This document shows, piece after piece, positions 1 to 5,979 of a stretch of DNA of 9,379 bases. Source of the DNA: Chloroflexota bacterium (lineage in GTDB: Bacteria; Chloroflexota; Dehalococcoidia; Lucifugimonadales; Lucifugimonadaceae); contig JACPRT010000118.1 in the NCBI GenBank assembly GCA_016189845.1, positions 1 through 9,379 on the forward strand, read 5' to 3'. Under the pieces are notes generated by a model, which worked only from the letters and a program-made list of their open reading frames with translations, had not been told where the DNA came from and made no database searches. A program made the translations under genes and the position numbers. The stretch's first letter is position 1. Every line of letters begins with the position of its first letter.

Positions 1-1
1 C

Positions 2-37
2 ACGGTACCCACGGTACCCACGGTACCCACGGTACCC
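2..37 (+). repeat. 9-nt tandem repeat (acggtaccc) x4 coding TVP
   Basis: Four exact copies of a 9-nt unit sit at the left edge and may continue beyond it. The unit is a multiple of three, so copy-number change would lengthen or shorten the Thr-Val-Pro linker of the surface protein without a frameshift. Confidence 0.85.
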
Positions 38-1153
38 ACCCAACCCTCGCTTCCTACACTGCCAAACGAGACGCCAACGGTGACGCAAACGGCGACGCCG
101 ACCTCCACGGCGACCCCGGTACCGACCCGGCTGTCGTACGTGGTCGTGTTACCCGCATCCGTGAATCTCACGGCCGGACAGGCGCAGAGCTTCCGGGCAT
201 TCGCGTGTTCTCAGACCGGATCTGAAATCACCGACGTCACGGTCACGTGGGCGATCAGCCCATCGGTCGGCTCGATCGCTTCTGACGGTCGCTACACCGC
301 AGGTTCGGTGTCCGCGACCACCAACGTGATGATCGACGCCATGGTGTCACAGGCCAGCACGGGCGTCAGCGCCACGGGCATGGCGACTGCGGTCGTGAGT
401 CCACCGCCGCCGCCAGCGGCGACCCCAACTCCGATCCCGCCGTTCACCGGGCCAACCCCGGTTCCGCCGATCCCGCCGGCGGGCACCGATGTGCAACAGC
501 TGGTGCTTCCGGACCGGATCACGACGGTCCAGGTGGCCGACCCGACGACCGGGCAGAATCTGATCGACATCACGGTGCCGGCGGGCACCTTTACGACGCC
601 GGTATTCATACAGGTCGACATATTGCCGGCGGACTCGGCTGAGGCCAAGGAAGCCATCGCGAACCTGCCAGGCACCCTGCTCAAGGTGGGCGACAAGATC
701 ATCGAGATCGACCTGGTCGATGCCGACGGCAAGCCAATTACCGGACCCCTCCTCCAGCCGATCACCATAAAGATCCCGTACACGGACGCGGAAGCGACAG
801 CAGTCGGCGGCGCGTTCAACCTGCGCATCTTCAAGTACGACGAAGCGACGAAGCAGTGGGCGGCGATCACCACCCAGGTCGACATTGCCAAGAAGCTGCT
901 GATCGGCCAGGTCACTTCCCTCTCGTTCTTCACGGTCGGTAAGATCGTGAGCGGCCCGACGCCAACCGCGACAGCTCCTCCGGCCACTGCCACTGCCACT
1001 GCCACTGCTACAGCGTTGCCTCCAGCGGTTCTACCCTCGACGGGCGGCGTAGCCCCGAGTGGCATGTTGCTCGGAACGCTGCTGGCTGGCGGCATCGCCC
1101 TGGTGTTGGCCGGCGCGCTCTACATGCGCCGGCGCCAGCAAGGCAAGGTCTAG
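2..1153 (+). CDS. LPXTG-anchored surface protein with Ig-like and ZU5-like domains (5' partial)
   Basis: The frame is open to the left edge, so this is the C-terminal 383 residues of a longer protein; the GTG at 80 lies inside a Thr/Pro-rich stretch and is unlikely to be the true start. In order (residues counted from base 2): TVP repeats and a Thr/Pro linker (1-45), a bacterial Ig-like beta domain (about 46-132), a Pro-rich linker (about 133-160), a ZU5-like domain (about 163-315, with ITVPAGTF and a late SLSFFTVGK strand), an Ala-Thr repeat linker, then LPSTG (bases 1031-1045), a hydrophobic helix and an RRRQQGKV tail. That tail is the classic sortase-sorting arrangement, so the protein is probably exported and fixed to the cell envelope. 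No sortase gene is in the window. The ligand or role is unknown; adhesion or envelope structure is inference. A strong terminator follows the stop. Confidence 0.8.
   Translation, partial: TVPTVPTVPTVPTQPSLPTLPNETPTVTQTATPTSTATPVPTRLSYVVVLPASVNLTAGQAQSFRAFACSQTGSEITDVTVTWAISPSVGSIASDGRYTAGSVSATTNVMIDAMVSQASTGVSATGMATAVVSPPPPPAATPTPIPPFTGPTPVPPIPPAGTDVQQLVLPDRITTVQVADPTTGQNLIDITVPAGTFTTPVFIQVDILPADSAEAKEAIANLPGTLLKVGDKIIEIDLVDADGKPITGPLLQPITIKIPYTDAEATAVGGAFNLRIFKYDEATKQWAAITTQVDIAKKLLIGQVTSLSFFTVGKIVSGPTPTATAPPATATATATATALPPAVLPSTGGVAPSGMLLGTLLAGGIALVLAGALYMRRRQQGKV
983..1006 (+). repeat. Hexamer tandem repeat (gccact) x4 coding Ala-Thr
   Basis: Four exact gccact hexamers encode the Ala-Thr linker just before the LPSTG sorting motif. 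They are in-frame, so slippage would change only the length of the wall-spanning stalk. Confidence 0.8.
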
Positions 1154-1176
1154 CTGCCGACCCGTTCGCGACGAAT

Positions 1177-1210
1177 GAAGGGGACCCGCGCCGCGGGTCC
1201 CCTTTCGTTT
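1177..1210 (+). terminator. Intrinsic terminator after the surface protein gene
   Basis: Bases 1180-1189 pair perfectly with 1193-1202 (GC-rich 10-bp stem, 3-nt loop gcc). Two A-T pairs and a G-T pair extend it (1177-1179 with 1203-1205), and a T-rich tail tttcgttt follows. It starts 24 nt after the stop codon and separates the surface protein from the next gene. An ATG at 1175, at the base of this stem, is in frame with the next gene but is not a credible start. Confidence 0.85.
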
Positions 1211-1240
1211 CCACGAGCTCACGACGATTTCGGAAACGGC

Positions 1241-2857
1241 ATGAAACCACGGCTCCCTCTGGTGCCGGTCATGACGGCCGCGGTGGCAGCGGCGACGTTT
1301 GCGCTGTACCTGGCGACGGTTGCCCCCGGCATAACGTGGTCGAGCCTGGGCGCAGATGGCGGTGATCTACTCAGCGCGGCATTTACGTGGGGGATACCGC
1401 ATCCGTCGGGCTATCCCACGTATCTTCTGGCCCTGCGTGCCTTTGCGACGCTGGTCCCTATAGGGGAGCCGGCGTTTCGCGGGAACCTGATGTCCGCGAC
1501 ATCCGCCGCGCTAGCGAGCGCCCTGGTGTTCGTGGCGGCAGCGCGGGTCGCGCTCGCCGTGTCCCGCTACGCCGCAGCCGGGATGCCCGGCGCGCGGCCG
1601 GTCGCCCGCTGGGTACCCGTAGGCGCCGCAACGATCGCCGCGCTGGGCGCGGGCGCGGCCAGGGAGTTCTGGTCCCAGGCCACCATCACGGAGGTCTACG
1701 CCCTCAATGCTTTCTTCTTCGCCGTGATCCTTGCCGGATCCGCCGCCTTGCTGGTTCGTGAATCGCCCGGCAGGAGGGACCGCTGGATCGTCGCCGGCCT
1801 GGCCTTCGCTCTGGGCGTCGGACTCGGCAACCACCTTACGCTGGCACTGGCCGGCGGTCCGCTGGTGGCGTTCGCAGTCCTGAGATGGTGGAACCGAAAT
1901 GGCCGCGGGGCGCGGAACCTGGTCCTGGCCGTGGCGCCGTTCGCGGTCGGGCTTGCGGTGTATCTCTATGCCCCGATCGCATCGATCCAGCGACCGCCGG
2001 TGAACTGGGGGCACCCTCATACGCCTCAGGGCTTCTGGTGGATGGTCAGCGGGTCGATATACCGGGACTACGCCTTTGGAATTGAGACGCGCCTCCTGCC
2101 TGGCCGGATCGCCACCTGGGCGGACTTCTTCCTCTCCCAGTACTCGCTGGTAGGCCTTTGGCTCGCGCTGGCAGGGCTGTATGTCCTGGGACAACGTTTC
2201 CGGCGATTCGCCCTGTACACCGTCGTTGCGGTGTTACTCGTCTCGCTGTACGCGGTCGGCTACAACACCCCGGATTCCTACCTTTACCTGATCCCCGCTT
2301 TCCTCGTGTTCGCCGTATGGATCGCATCGGGAATCACCTGGGCTGCTGCAGCGGTCCACGCATACGTCGCGGCCCGATGGCATGTCGCATGGCCGGCCGT
2401 CGCGGTGGTCGTGGTCCTCCTGGCCGTGGCAGCGGCCATCCCCGGTTTCTCACTGTATTCGAACCTGGCAAGGCTCAATCTGCGAAACGATCATGGTGCG
2501 CAGGAGTTCGCGAGAGGCGCATTCGAGTCAGCTGGTCCGGATTCAGTCATCCTCGCGTCCGACACCGAGCGGGTGTTCGCGCTCTGGTACCAGGCATACG
2601 TCGCGGAGCCCGCGGCGAATATCGCAGTCGTGTCGGTTCCGCATCTTCAGTTCGACTGGTACTGGGATGACCTGCGAAGGCAGTTCCCGGAGCGAGTCCC
2701 AGAGGTGCCTCCCGCGGGTTTCAACGCGCGGGTCGACGCCCTCATAGGGCACAATCTCGGCGCCAGGCCGATTTTCGCGGCCACCCGGATGGAGCTCCTC
2801 GACCGCTATACGCTGACGCCCAAAGGCGTCATATTCGACATCGGGGGTCTGCGCTGA
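1241..2857 (+). CDS. DUF2723 family multipass membrane protein (putative GT-C glycosyltransferase)
   Basis: This 538-residue protein matches the DUF2723 family (TMEM260-like, GT-C type). Visible family features: a first membrane helix (about 10-30) followed by the acidic loop GADGGD (37-42) and HPSGYPTY (54-61); the stretch WSQATITEVYALNAFF (144-159); GNHLT (196-200); and the loop with YAPI, NWGHP and QGFWW (243-267). About ten hydrophobic helices reach to about residue 402, then comes a soluble C-terminal part of roughly 130 residues. Acidic residues in the first loop are the usual catalytic candidates in GT-C enzymes. Animal TMEM260 is an O-mannosyltransferase; donor and acceptor here are unknown. 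ATG 1241 was chosen because the in-frame ATG at 1175 lies in the upstream terminator stem and the first helix follows 1241 directly; a GGAAA lies about 5 nt upstream. cofE follows after 11 nt. Confidence 0.82.
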   Translation: MKPRLPLVPVMTAAVAAATFALYLATVAPGITWSSLGADGGDLLSAAFTWGIPHPSGYPTYLLALRAFATLVPIGEPAFRGNLMSATSAALASALVFVAAARVALAVSRYAAAGMPGARPVARWVPVGAATIAALGAGAAREFWSQATITEVYALNAFFFAVILAGSAALLVRESPGRRDRWIVAGLAFALGVGLGNHLTLALAGGPLVAFAVLRWWNRNGRGARNLVLAVAPFAVGLAVYLYAPIASIQRPPVNWGHPHTPQGFWWMVSGSIYRDYAFGIETRLLPGRIATWADFFLSQYSLVGLWLALAGLYVLGQRFRRFALYTVVAVLLVSLYAVGYNTPDSYLYLIPAFLVFAVWIASGITWAAAAVHAYVAARWHVAWPAVAVVVVLLAVAAAIPGFSLYSNLARLNLRNDHGAQEFARGAFESAGPDSVILASDTERVFALWYQAYVAEPAANIAVVSVPHLQFDWYWDDLRRQFPERVPEVPPAGFNARVDALIGHNLGARPIFAATRMELLDRYTLTPKGVIFDIGGLR

Positions 2858-2868
2858 AGGGTGTAGAC

Positions 2869-3624
2869 ATGGCCGGCCGCCTGGAAGTTTTTGCGGTTGA
2901 GGGGATCGGCGAGATCAAGCGGGGCGACGACCTCGGGGCGGTCATCGTACAGGCCCTTGGTCACCGCCAGGCGGCGCTCCGCGATCGGGATGTCGTGACG
3001 GTCGCGCAGAAGGCTGTGTCCAAGTCGGAAGGGGCGGTCGTCGACCTGAAGACCGTTAAGCCTTCCGAGTTTGCGCTCCGGTTCGCAGCGGTTGCCGCCA
3101 AGGACCCTCGAGTCGTGGAAGTCGTGTTACGGGAGTCTGCGCGGATCGTCCGAATGGACCGCGGCGTGATCATTTCCGAGACCCGCCACGGGCTCATCTG
3201 CGCGAACGCAGGGGTCGACGCATCCAATGCCGCGGCGGAAGGGCAGGTCACCGTGCTTCCAATAGACCCGGACTCGTCGGCCAGCCGGATCCGGCAATCG
3301 ATCCAGAAGCTGGCGGGCGTCGACGTCGCGGTCATCGTCTCCGACTCGTTTGGACGTCCCTGGCGAGAGGGCAGCGTGAACGTCGCCATAGGGGTCGCCG
3401 GGATGGCGGCGCTGGATGATCTGCGCGGTCGGGCGGACGATCGAGGCCGGGTTATGAGGACGAGCGTGGTTGCCGTCGCCGACGAGCTCGCCTCGGCCGC
3501 ACAACTCGTCATCGGCGAGACTGGAGGCACGCCCGCCGCGGTAATACGAGGCTTTGCGTGGAAGCACGCTGACACCGGAGCGGCGCCGCTAAGGCGCGCC
3601 TCCGAGAAGGATCTGTTTCGCTAG
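2869..3624 (+). CDS. cofE: Coenzyme F420-0:L-glutamate ligase (CofE)
   Basis: CofE adds L-glutamate(s) to F420-0 using GTP and a divalent metal, making the gamma-linked tail of the deazaflavin cofactor F420 in the cytoplasm. The 251-residue length fits the free-standing archaeal-type enzyme rather than the longer FbiB fusion of mycobacteria. Recognisable motifs: QKAVSKSEG (47-55), RHGLICANAGVDASN (106-120), LPIDPDSSA (130-138), SDSFGRPWREG and NVAIG (158-175), DDRGRV (190-195) and ADELASAAQLVIGE (204-217). The ATG follows an AAGG-type ribosome site about 8 nt upstream and lies 11 nt past the DUF2723 stop, so the two are likely cotranscribed. The functional link between them is not obvious. 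Other F420 biosynthesis genes (cofC, cofD, fbiC) are not in the window. Confidence 0.93.
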   Translation: MAGRLEVFAVEGIGEIKRGDDLGAVIVQALGHRQAALRDRDVVTVAQKAVSKSEGAVVDLKTVKPSEFALRFAAVAAKDPRVVEVVLRESARIVRMDRGVIISETRHGLICANAGVDASNAAAEGQVTVLPIDPDSSASRIRQSIQKLAGVDVAVIVSDSFGRPWREGSVNVAIGVAGMAALDDLRGRADDRGRVMRTSVVAVADELASAAQLVIGETGGTPAAVIRGFAWKHADTGAAPLRRASEKDLFR

Positions 3625-3638
3625 GACTCCGTAAGGCG

Positions 3639-3652
3639 CGGTCCTGGGACCG
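3639..3652. other. Short inverted repeat between convergent genes
   Basis: cggtcc (3639-3644) and ggaccg (3647-3652) form a short stem in the 41-nt gap between the stops of cofE and the minus-strand zinc-ribbon gene. There is no T-tract on either strand, so it is at most a weak or factor-assisted bidirectional terminator. Confidence 0.3.
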
Positions 3653-3665
3653 GACCGGCAGGTCG

Positions 3666-4214
3666 TCAGGCCCGGCGCGCGGGCATTGGGGCCGGCGTCG
3701 CCGCGGGCTTGCGACGCTGGGCTGCGCCTGCGCCGTGGCGCTGCGTGTCCCAGTAGGTGATGTCCAGTGAGTTGCGGAACGCCCTGACTTCGCCGCAGCG
3801 CCGGCACTTGCCCTGGCTCGTGGGCCCGTTGGGCGGTTCAATGACCCACTCGTGGACGCAGGTCTGCGGCTGTTCCTCCGGGGCGCGGGCTACCTCGCGA
3901 ACCCGCCGTGAGGCCTGGGGCGCCTGCCGCTCGGGAGGCGCAGCCGTTTGCCTCACCGGGCGAGGGGTTGGTCGGCGCGCGGCCGTGCGGGTTGCTGGAC
4001 GAGCGGTCACGCGCCGTGCCGTAATGGTGCGGCTAGCCGGGCGAGCAGTCGCGTGCCGCGCAGCGCTGCGGCCGGCGACAGGAGGCGCCCCGTTTCTTGC
4101 CGGGCGAACCACCGCCGGCCTGGCCGGGCGCACGGGCGCCTGCCGGACCCGGCGCGCGGGGACAGCAGCGCGAGCGGGCGCGGCGCGAAGGGGCTGCTTG
4201 GTGCGGGACGGCAT
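3666..4214 (-). CDS. Arg/Ala/Pro-rich protein with C-terminal zinc ribbon
   Basis: This 182-residue protein is of unknown function. Residues 1-115 are low-complexity and very rich in Arg, Ala and Pro, resembling the basic tails of DNA-binding proteins. A compact domain follows: C119-V-H121, W123, GPTSQGKC (130-137), then CG (140-141), F146-x-N148 and YWDT (154-157). C119, H121, C137 and C140 form a plausible single zinc site (C-x-H-x15-C-x2-C). The tail after 158 is again basic. The invariant-looking H-x-W, G-x-C-x2-C-G and F-x-N positions recall small zinc-ribbon proteins seen repeatedly in Chloroflexota, but I cannot name the family. Nucleic-acid binding is inference. ATG 4214 is preceded by an AGAAAGAG purine run and, further up, a good minus-strand promoter, which supports this strand over the overlapping plus-strand frames. 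Confidence 0.72.
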   Translation of the reverse strand: MPSRTKQPLRAAPARAAVPARRVRQAPVRPARPAVVRPARNGAPPVAGRSAARHATARPASRTITARRVTARPATRTAARRPTPRPVRQTAAPPERQAPQASRRVREVARAPEEQPQTCVHEWVIEPPNGPTSQGKCRRCGEVRAFRNSLDITYWDTQRHGAGAAQRRKPAATPAPMPARRA

Positions 4215-4269
4215 CGTGTGGCTCTTTCTAGCCGTGCAGGTGAACGGATCCGACGGGACCGGATTCGGA

Positions 4270-4299
4270 ATTATATCTGGAGGCTGGGCAAAGAGTCAA
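4270..4299 (-). promoter_or_regulatory. Sigma70-type promoter for the zinc-ribbon gene
   Basis: On the minus strand TTGACT (4299-4294) and TATAAT (4275-4270) are separated by 18 bp. This is a consensus -10 and a five-of-six -35 in an AT-rich island of GC-rich DNA, about 55 nt upstream of the ATG at 4214. Confidence 0.68.
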
Positions 4300-4314
4300 G
4301 ATAAGACACATAAA

Positions 4315-4329
4315 ATGCTGTTTAAGCAT
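4315..4329. promoter_or_regulatory. Palindrome midway between divergent promoters (candidate operator)
   Basis: ATGCT (4315-4319) and AGCAT (4325-4329) are perfect inverted arms around gttta. The centre is almost exactly halfway between the two outward-facing -35 boxes (4294-4299 and 4348-4353), a good place for a regulator acting on both genes. Function is inferred from position only. Confidence 0.4.
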
Positions 4330-4337
4330 AAATGCCT

Positions 4338-4367
4338 TCAAAAGCGATTGACTGAAAGCGCAATTGA
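4338..4367 (+). promoter_or_regulatory. Overlapping inverted and direct repeats at the regulator promoter (candidate operator)
   Basis: TCAA-N6-TTGA (4338-4351) overlaps the -35 box. AAAGCG-ATTGA (within 4341-4351) is repeated as AAAGCG-CA-ATTGA (4355-4367) in the spacer. The 4-N6-4 geometry resembles the CAAC-N6-GTTG operator I recall for cyanobacterial SufR, but the bases differ. Autoregulation by the downstream HTH protein is the natural guess. Confidence 0.35.
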
Positions 4368-4376
4368 ATCTATATT
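4348..4376 (+). promoter_or_regulatory. Sigma70-type promoter for the HTH regulator
   Basis: TTGACT (4348-4353) and TATATT (4371-4376) are separated by the ideal 17 bp. The expected transcript start near 4383 leaves a leader of about 60 nt before the ATG at 4443. It faces away from the minus-strand promoter in the same gap. Confidence 0.7.
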
Positions 4377-4442
4377 CCGCGGTCGAACAGGGGTACGGGA
4401 CCGCGCAGGCACACCTGCTGATGCGGCGAATGGCGGGAAGTC

Positions 4443-5207
4443 ATGGGTTCCACGAGACAACGTATTCTCCAGATAGTCCAGCGCCGTCGCACCGAGACCG
4501 TCGCGGGGCTTGCGCGAGAGCTGGGTCTCGCGGCGACGACCGTCCGCCGGCACCTCGATATCCTTCAGCGTGACGGCATGGTCCAGTTCGGGGAAGTCCG
4601 CAAGAAGTCCGGGCGCCCCGAGTACGCGTTCTCGCTGACCGAACGAGGGCACGAGTCGATGCCGAAAGGCTATGACGCCCTGCTCTCAGGCCTTCTCCGT
4701 GAATTTGGGGAGCTCGACGCTCGCCAGATCGCGGGGAAAACCGGCGCCGAGGCGGTCGAGGCGGTCCTCACTCGCCTGGGACGAGCGGCGGCCCTGCGGT
4801 ATCTCGACCCCCATGCAGGGGGCCGAGCGGCGGCCGCCGTGCGAGCCTTGCGCGAAATGGAGTTCGAGCCCCAGGTCCAGGATGGTCCGAACGGCACGAG
4901 GATTTCCCTGAGCAATTGTCCGTTTCGATCGGTCGCCCTGTCGGATGACGCCGTGTGTTCGTTCGACTCTGCGATGCTGGAAGCCATTCTTGGCACGCCG
5001 GTGAAGCGAGAGCGCTGCATAAGCCGGGGACACGATTGCTGCGAATACCTGGCGGAGGCAGGGACCCGGCCGGCCGATCTGACAGGCAGCGCCACGGATA
5101 CGGCTGGCGTCTCGAAGACGGATGGCTCGACGGCTGCTGTCGAAAGAGCCGTTGCGTCGGCAGGCGGCGGACCCTCCGGTGTGGATGCCAGGGGCGATCT
5201 CACATAG
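4443..5207 (+). CDS. ArsR/DeoR-type HTH regulator with SufR-like cysteine cluster
   Basis: A 254-residue transcription factor. Residues 4-70 form a winged helix-turn-helix (TVAGLARELGLAATTVRRHL at 19-38, wing RKKSGRPEYAFSLTERG at 53-69). The middle region (about 75-150) is probably the dimerisation or sensor part. Cysteines C159, C172, C192, C199 and C200 follow, beginning NCPF, spaced C-x12-C-x19-C-x6-C-C. That resembles the cluster-binding region of SufR-type iron-sulfur sensors, which repress suf or iron genes when their cluster is intact; the later spacing differs from cyanobacterial SufR, so cluster type and target are uncertain. The last 45 or so residues are low-complexity. ATG 4443 is forced by an in-frame TGA at 4419; GGCGGGAAG lies just upstream. 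No suf genes are in the window; a cobalamin riboswitch starts about 30 nt after the stop with no terminator between. Confidence 0.82.
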   Translation: MGSTRQRILQIVQRRRTETVAGLARELGLAATTVRRHLDILQRDGMVQFGEVRKKSGRPEYAFSLTERGHESMPKGYDALLSGLLREFGELDARQIAGKTGAEAVEAVLTRLGRAAALRYLDPHAGGRAAAAVRALREMEFEPQVQDGPNGTRISLSNCPFRSVALSDDAVCSFDSAMLEAILGTPVKRERCISRGHDCCEYLAEAGTRPADLTGSATDTAGVSKTDGSTAAVERAVASAGGGPSGVDARGDLT

Positions 5208-5236
5208 CATGAGCACGGCCGACAGCTGAATATCGA

Positions 5237-5414
5237 CCTCCCTGGTGTCCCGATGTGTTTTTTGGGACGAAGAGGGAAAGCGGTGAAAGTCCGCTGCGGT
5301 CGCGCCACTGTGACCGGGGAGTCCGCTGCCGGGAATGCCACTGTCTCGACCGATCGAGATGGGAAGGCAGGCGATGCGGGCGACGATCCGGAAGCCAGGA
5401 GACCTGCCGGGAGG
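5237..5414 (+). ncRNA. Cobalamin (adenosylcobalamin-type) riboswitch
   Basis: The conserved core is present in order: a hairpin gtccc/gggac (5247-5251 with 5264-5268), gggaaagcGGTGAAAgtCC (about 5274-5292), the CGCCACTGTGA segment (5302-5312), gCCACTG (5337-5343), GGGAAGG (5361-5367), and the B12 box agccaggagacctgcc (5393-5408). A closing P1 helix pairs cctccc-t-gg (5237-5245) with ccgggagg (5407-5414). Such RNAs bind adenosyl- or other cobalamins and turn off B12 synthesis or uptake genes, or B12-independent isozymes. No U-rich terminator is visible just downstream, and no cobalamin gene follows on this strand, so the aptamer looks intact but orphaned. Confidence 0.93.
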
Positions 5415-5528
5415 ACGAGGCTCTACTCTGCGCAGAACAGGGTATCTCGGGCGAAGCTCCCGGGTCCGCAATGACGCCGTCCGCGGCTCGACACTTGCCC
5501 ATCTCGCCCGGCGCAAGGGCATTGAAAT
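5415..5528 (+). other. Unassigned segment between the riboswitch and the phosphatase remnant
   Basis: No recognisable gene is seen on either strand. The riboswitch expression platform should be here, but I find no terminator with a T-tract and no clear ribosome site masked by a helix. An ATG at 5471 opens an 87-codon plus-strand frame, but most of it is antisense to the phosphatase remnant and its product looks like nothing known. The segment probably contains the rearrangement junction. Confidence 0.5.
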
Positions 5529-5538
5529 GCCCGGCGCC
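5510..5538. other. Hairpin at the phosphatase truncation point
   Basis: gggcat (5517-5522) pairs with atgccc (5527-5532) around ttga-type loop tgaa, and ggcgc (5510-5514) pairs with gcgcc (5534-5538) outside it, separated by small bulges. There is no T-tract on either strand. It sits just where phosphatase similarity ends, so it could be a junction feature or a leftover regulatory hairpin. Confidence 0.45.
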
Positions 5539-5873
5539 TGAAAGGTCGGGTCGCCTGCCACGAACTTTGCGGCCAGCTCCGGCGCCTCGACCTGCAACTC
5601 GGGCCACAGCCGGCCTTCCCATTTCCCGAAACGTAGCTCGCGCAGCGCAGGCGCGCGCTGCACCGATTGCCCCGCCTCCATGGCTGTCTGGAGGCAGCGC
5701 TGGAGGTCGCTCGACCATACCTGTAGCGGCTTGAACCTTTGCCGCACGGCAACGCCCGCGAGCCGGGCCTGGTGCAGCCCGCGCTCGTTCAGCGGCTGGT
5801 CGTTCCAGCCCTGCGAGCGCCGTTCGACGTTCCAGTCGGTCTCGCCGTGTCGAATCAGGATCAATCGAGCCAG
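5529..5873 (-). pseudogene. Truncated histidine phosphatase (CobC/phosphoglycerate mutase-like) remnant
   Basis: Read from CTG 5873, the product starts MARLILIRHGETDWN (if CTG is read as Met), the standard opening of the family with the RHG catalytic histidine. QGWNDQPLNERGLHQA, WSSDLQRCLQTA and LRELRFGKWEG follow, ending near GDPTFQAPG. Members of about 200 residues normally continue with GES and a VVSHG motif carrying the second catalytic histidine. Here similarity stops after about 115 residues and no VSHG appears in any minus-strand frame beyond. The frame stays open to a stop at 4686, running antisense through the riboswitch and much of the regulator, which I regard as fortuitous. AGGAG (5885-5881) sits 7 nt before the CTG; the nearest alternative start, TTG 5864, is too far from it. 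Family members include alpha-ribazole phosphatase of the B12 pathway; with the riboswitch adjacent a cobC origin is attractive but not proven. Confidence 0.75.
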
Positions 5874-5903
5874 AGGTTGTCTCCTGGTTCTAGAATTGGC
5901 AGC

Positions 5904-5916
5904 GGCACTTTGTGCC
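5904..5916. other. Small perfect hairpin upstream of the ABC operon
   Basis: ggcac (5904-5908) and gtgcc (5912-5916) flank ttt in the 106-nt gap between the divergent phosphatase remnant and the ABC ATPase gene. It could be an operator or chance. A TAGAAT (5891-5896) resembles a -10 box but has no matching -35, so no promoter is called in this gap. Confidence 0.3.
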
Positions 5917-5979
5917 CTCGGTCACAATCACCGGCCGAACCATCGATTTACCAATTCGCCCCCGGTCGTGGAGTATGTT

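Noticed and set aside
292..1095. A long minus-strand frame opposite the surface protein
   Set aside because: A low-complexity shadow of the Thr/Pro/Ala codons on the plus strand; no family resemblance.
1175..1240. Upstream ATG extension of the DUF2723 gene
   Set aside because: The codons lie in and just after the intrinsic terminator stem and would encode a non-family leader before the first membrane helix.
3757..4476. A 239-residue plus-strand frame opposite the zinc-ribbon gene
   Set aside because: Its composition is a mirror of the Arg-rich gene, it runs over both divergent promoters, and it overlaps the regulator start. The minus strand has the zinc motif and a good promoter.
4686..5864. 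A 392-residue minus-strand frame beginning with the phosphatase
   Set aside because: Only the first 110 or so residues look like the family; the rest is antisense to the riboswitch and to the well-supported regulator gene.
5680..5979. Upstream extension of the ABC ATPase frame
   Set aside because: It is antisense to the phosphatase remnant, would add 100 atypical residues, and TTG 5980 has its own ribosome site.
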